In this document: positions 60,901 through 64,000 of the stretch, piece after piece
Layout: the number at the start of each line of letters is the position of its first letter
Numbering within the stretch: the stretch's first letter is position 1
DNA from: Dipteronia dyeriana
Lineage: Eukaryota; Streptophyta; Magnoliopsida; Sapindales; Sapindaceae
Reading direction: 5' to 3'
Assembly: GCA_032871835.1 (NCBI GenBank)
Contig: CM065297.1
Location: 29,583,598 to 29,647,597 of the forward strand
DNA: 64,000 nt
Program-made: the position numbers and the translations under genes
Notes under the pieces: model-generated
Database searches by the model: none
What the model saw: only the letters and a program-made list of their open reading frames with translations
What the model was told of the DNA's origin: nothing

Positions 60901-63626
60901 CAGGAATATAAAATACATTGTCCAACAATATATAATTATTACAAAAACGTAATCTAATTACGCCCACTGCTGGTGCCGACACGACATCCCCTGACCCCAC
61001 ACGCATTGAGAAGGCTTGCTCCTCTAGCTGTGTCCAAGAATTAGTCCATTGTAAAGAAGAACAAACATGGTTAGTGGCCCCCGAATCAACTATCTAGGGT
61101 GAAGAATCATCTTCCACTAAACACGACTTAAGAACAAGTAAATCATATTTACTTTTCTTGGAATTCTTCTTGCTTTTTGACTTTCTTGGGTTTGGGCTTA
61201 CCCTTTGCTTTCCCAGTAGATCTCTTTCTCTTCTTATTATTAGAGTAGGAAGATGGTTCGGTAACATTTTCCTCACCTGTCTTACCATTGTTGTCCTTAG
61301 TCAAGGACTCAAAGGTAGTGAGATCATTGAGCAACTATGTGAGATTGAACCTTAACTTGTTCATCCTGTAGTTGCTCTTAAACTGATCGAAACTCTTCCG
61401 AAGAGTCATTAGTATGATGCTTACTTGATTGGGTTCAACAATGGCCCCACCATTGACTTTTGTCGTGCTGAAGTAGGACATCATGCTCAGGACATGTTCC
61501 TGAACTGACGTACCTTCCATCATGCGAGCGAGCATAGCAGAACGAACATTTTTATGTCACTTTTGCTCGGAGGGCTTCCCGAACATAGCTTGCAATGACT
61601 CCATGATTTCGAATGCTGAAGTCATTGTTTCATGCTTTGTGACAAGCACGTCTTTTATTTAAGCCAACAGATATGTTCAGGCCTTCTCATCAAATGAGAC
61701 CCATCGCTCGTATGCCTCACGAACAGTTCGTGTGGCTTTGGCAGCAGGCGCTGGAGGACATTCCTCCGTAAGCACAAACCTGAGGTCTTTGGTGACCAAT
61801 ATTGCATTAATGTTAAGTTTCCACTTTGTGTAGTTATCACCAGTTAATTTGTCGTTTGCGAGAATTTAAAGTAATGCAGAAGACATTATTGCTAAAATAA
61901 ATAAAACATTCATTCAGTCATTTATTTAAAACAAGTGCGAGTGCTTTGGCATAAATTTAAACATGATGCATGCACATGTTTAACGAACTAGAACTACCCT
62001 AAAACTAGTTACTATACCACGACAATCCAACATACCACAAATAAGTGCCTCCTTAGGGTCGGTCAAGTCTTTGCATGTTGGACCGAGACATTCTCAATCA
62101 AAAGATATTCTAGAATAACTCTTATTCCATATCATTCAACCATCGTTCATTCAGTCAGGTTTTTAATTAACCAAATTAATCAAAACCTTTGTGAGTGTAA
62201 CCCACCATTTCAGATCTCAAGAGCTTAACTCGAGAATTGCCGCCTTAGGGTCGGTCAATCTCGAAATACCCTCAGAAATCCTATCCATTAGGAAGTCATC
62301 TTGGTATTAACCTTTGTGGAAACCCTCCTTAGGGAGGACGAAAGCAAAGCCGTCACGAGGCCCCACTCGGATCTCACGGTGTTGAACTAATGATGGAGAC
62401 CGCAGGATATATATGTCATATATCCCTCTCCCACTCACTATTTTAAAATTAGAGTTTTCTATTAACTGTTAATGCACCTAGACTCTACAGGATTAAACGA
62501 CTAACTTTAATCAAGTTATCTAGCGCATTAACTAATTGGAACCAAATTCTAATTAACTAATAAATTATTAATGATTTTTAACAATTAAAAATCTAATCTA
62601 TTAGTGAATAATCTAAGCTTTTGTAAACTATTTACTAAGGTCAGATTATTATGTTAGTGTTTACCAAATTTTAACTATTACAACTCTAACACTTTATTCG
62701 GTTCATTTATTATTAGGTAATTAATCATATTAATTCTAATTACAATAAATGACCCTATTAATCTAACTTATTAAATTCTTTAATAATTAGATTAATATTA
62801 ATGAGAATTACTAAGTTTTCTAACCATTAAAAAACTAATCTCATTATTCATAGCCAATTATGTATATTGCCTATTATAATCACATTAAAAATACATAAAA
62901 TATCAGGCTATGATGCATGTATGACATATCAAATATATTTGTGTAGGCACATCTAATCTGAATGACATACGTATGCATGACAATACTTTTATCATCACAT
63001 AATATAAAACATACATGAATTGACTGAGTACTGTGAATTATTAAACCTAAAAAATTGGAATCTAAAATTACAAAAAAAAATTCCAAGGCATTCCTTGGTC
63101 TTCTAGTAACTTTAGATATCTTCCAGTCTCTTCAAGTCACTCTGATTCATCTCATGAATCCGAAACAGGAAACTTGCACGGAACACACTAGGCAACACTT
63201 GCCAACAGAACCGTGCGTGAACAGTACCCGGTGAACAGTGTCGGTGAACAGTGCCGGTCGTGAACAGTTACGTCGTGATCAGTACCCCGTGAACAGTAAC
63301 GCTGCCGTGAACATTACGCGTGAACAGTACCGTTGAACAGTACGCCGTCGTGAACAGTACCAACGTCGCGCGCGTTTCCAGTTCTTTGTTTACAGGTTAC
63401 AATTTTTTATTTATTATTATTTACAATACAATCACAGTAAAATAAATAAATAAAAAATTGTACAACCCATAAACCCTAAATCCATAGTACCATAAAAAAT
63501 TACGATCAACCATGTTTAAATTAAACAATTTAATTATAAACATTCATACAATCATAAAGATGGTGCCTACACATTCATACATACAGGAGCATCGAAAACA
63601 ATTTCCAGTTTTGAAAAATAAGGCAG
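57991..63626 (-). pseudogene. Internal region of element D: gag-pol, Angela/BARE-like copia
   Basis: Right to left: a long leader (63626 to about 61870), then gag pieces (61840-61335, VLSMMSYFSTTKVNGG, LRKSFDQFKSNYRMN). A lysine-rich Gag tail (61334-61149, KKRKRSTGKAKGKPKPKKVK) follows. Next is protease/pre-integrase/integrase (61006-60338, VFYIPGFTRNLISVSKLLEE, LRLGHINFDRIERLV, ELIHTEVCGPINVKGRGGYE). Integrase continues at 60354-59980 ([19 protein letters not shown]), then GYSKETRGGHFYSPE. Reverse transcriptase (58804-58496, SVPYASAVGSLMYTILCMRP) and RNase H (58499-58143, RKSTSGSVFTLGGGAIVWRS, ADSTMEAEYVAACEAAKEA) complete it. It is related to A, B and E but is a distinct subfamily. Several stops and frameshifts break it. 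Confidence 0.88.
63190..63372. repeat. Minisatellite of GTGAACAGTACC-like units
   Basis: There are about a dozen imperfect copies of CGTGAACAGTACC, for example GTGAACAGTACCCGGTGAAC at about 63219, CCCCGTGAACAGTAACG at about 63285 and CGTCGTGAACAGTACCAACG at about 63347. It lies in the leader of element D, about 260 bp from the primer-binding site. The copies read on in alternating frames without encoding protein. Confidence 0.9.
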
Positions 63627-63639
63627 CTCTGATACCAAT
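63627..63639 (-). other. Primer-binding site of element D
   Basis: On the minus strand, directly after the LTR, the sequence reads ATTGGTATCAGAG. It is complementary to the initiator tRNA-Met 3' end, as in elements A and C. Confidence 0.9.
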
Positions 63640-64000
63640 TGTAGGAACCTCGTTCACCGGTTACGCAGCGGAACTAGGTTTTAAAATTTTTAATACAGAT
63701 CATAATCTGTATCTATGACAAGTAAACTTGGGATCGTAATTATTTTTCGGAACTAATACATACAATATGTAATCACAGGAAATTGAAATCGATATAATCA
63801 GAAGAATAAAATCTTACCAGCGTTTGGAGGCTCTTTCACTTTTCGATATGCTTCTGTCTGAACCACTCGATCTTCCTCGCTATCTCCCGGGATTGTTAAC
63901 TGCGTGTGGGCACGTCATAATCTCAGGAACTTGAATGGAGGATGTAGAGAGATTTGAAGAAACTCTTTCTTCTATGTGTTTTAAAAACACACAAAACATG
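63640..64000 (-). repeat. Right LTR (5' LTR) of element D, cut by the window end
   Basis: It begins TGTAGGAACCTCGTTCACCG and matches 54768 onward up to the last base of the window. The rest lies outside. Confidence 0.9.

Overview
The window is nuclear DNA of a flowering plant, most likely a eudicot. It is AT-rich, it has genes split by short GT-AG introns, and most of it is transposable elements. The species cannot be named from the sequence. Two host genes look intact: a glucosamine 6-phosphate N-acetyltransferase (GNA1-type, minus strand, CDS 6169-6642) and a mitochondrial A-type iron-sulfur carrier (ISCA2-type, plus strand, four exons, 24437-29136). No rRNA, tRNA or CRISPR feature was found. 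Every 'TGGTATCAGA' tract seen is a retrotransposon primer-binding site.

Layout. 1-5110: three diverged direct copies of an LTR-like repeat separated by AT microsatellite. 6169-8614: the GNA1 gene with a 5'UTR intron and a 694-bp hAT-type element in its promoter/5'UTR region. 9244-11372: a 5'-truncated Ty3/gypsy element. It abuts 11373-12564, a second copy of the GNA1 5' region that has no coding sequence. 13444-21857: an 8,414-bp Mutator-like element (MULE) with 79-bp terminal inverted repeats and a perfect 9-bp target duplication. It carries a lightly damaged transposase (minus), a damaged DUF1985-Ulp1 protease gene (plus), and an 11-unit array of GC-rich palindromes upstream of the transposase. 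23179-24231: a 1,053-bp hAT-type element. 24437-29136: ISCA2, whose first intron holds a hAT-type element that itself holds a 1,052-bp mini LTR retrotransposon.

29985-64000 is a nest of Ty1/copia elements. A SIRE-like fragment (minus) lies beside a Tork-like fragment (plus) that is interrupted at 33381 by Angela/BARE-like elements with 2.2-kb LTRs. The best reading is serial insertion: A/B into the Tork-like element, C into B, E into C, and D into the right LTR of E. The right-hand halves would then lie beyond base 64000. All reading frames in the nest are broken.

The most notable things are the near-complete MULE with its captured protease and palindrome array; the half-erased duplicate of the GNA1 5' region, which also supplies an empty site for the hAT insertion; the three-level nesting inside ISCA2 intron 1; and a 561-bp almost identical tract between two inverted LTRs that differ clearly on both sides, which suggests gene conversion.
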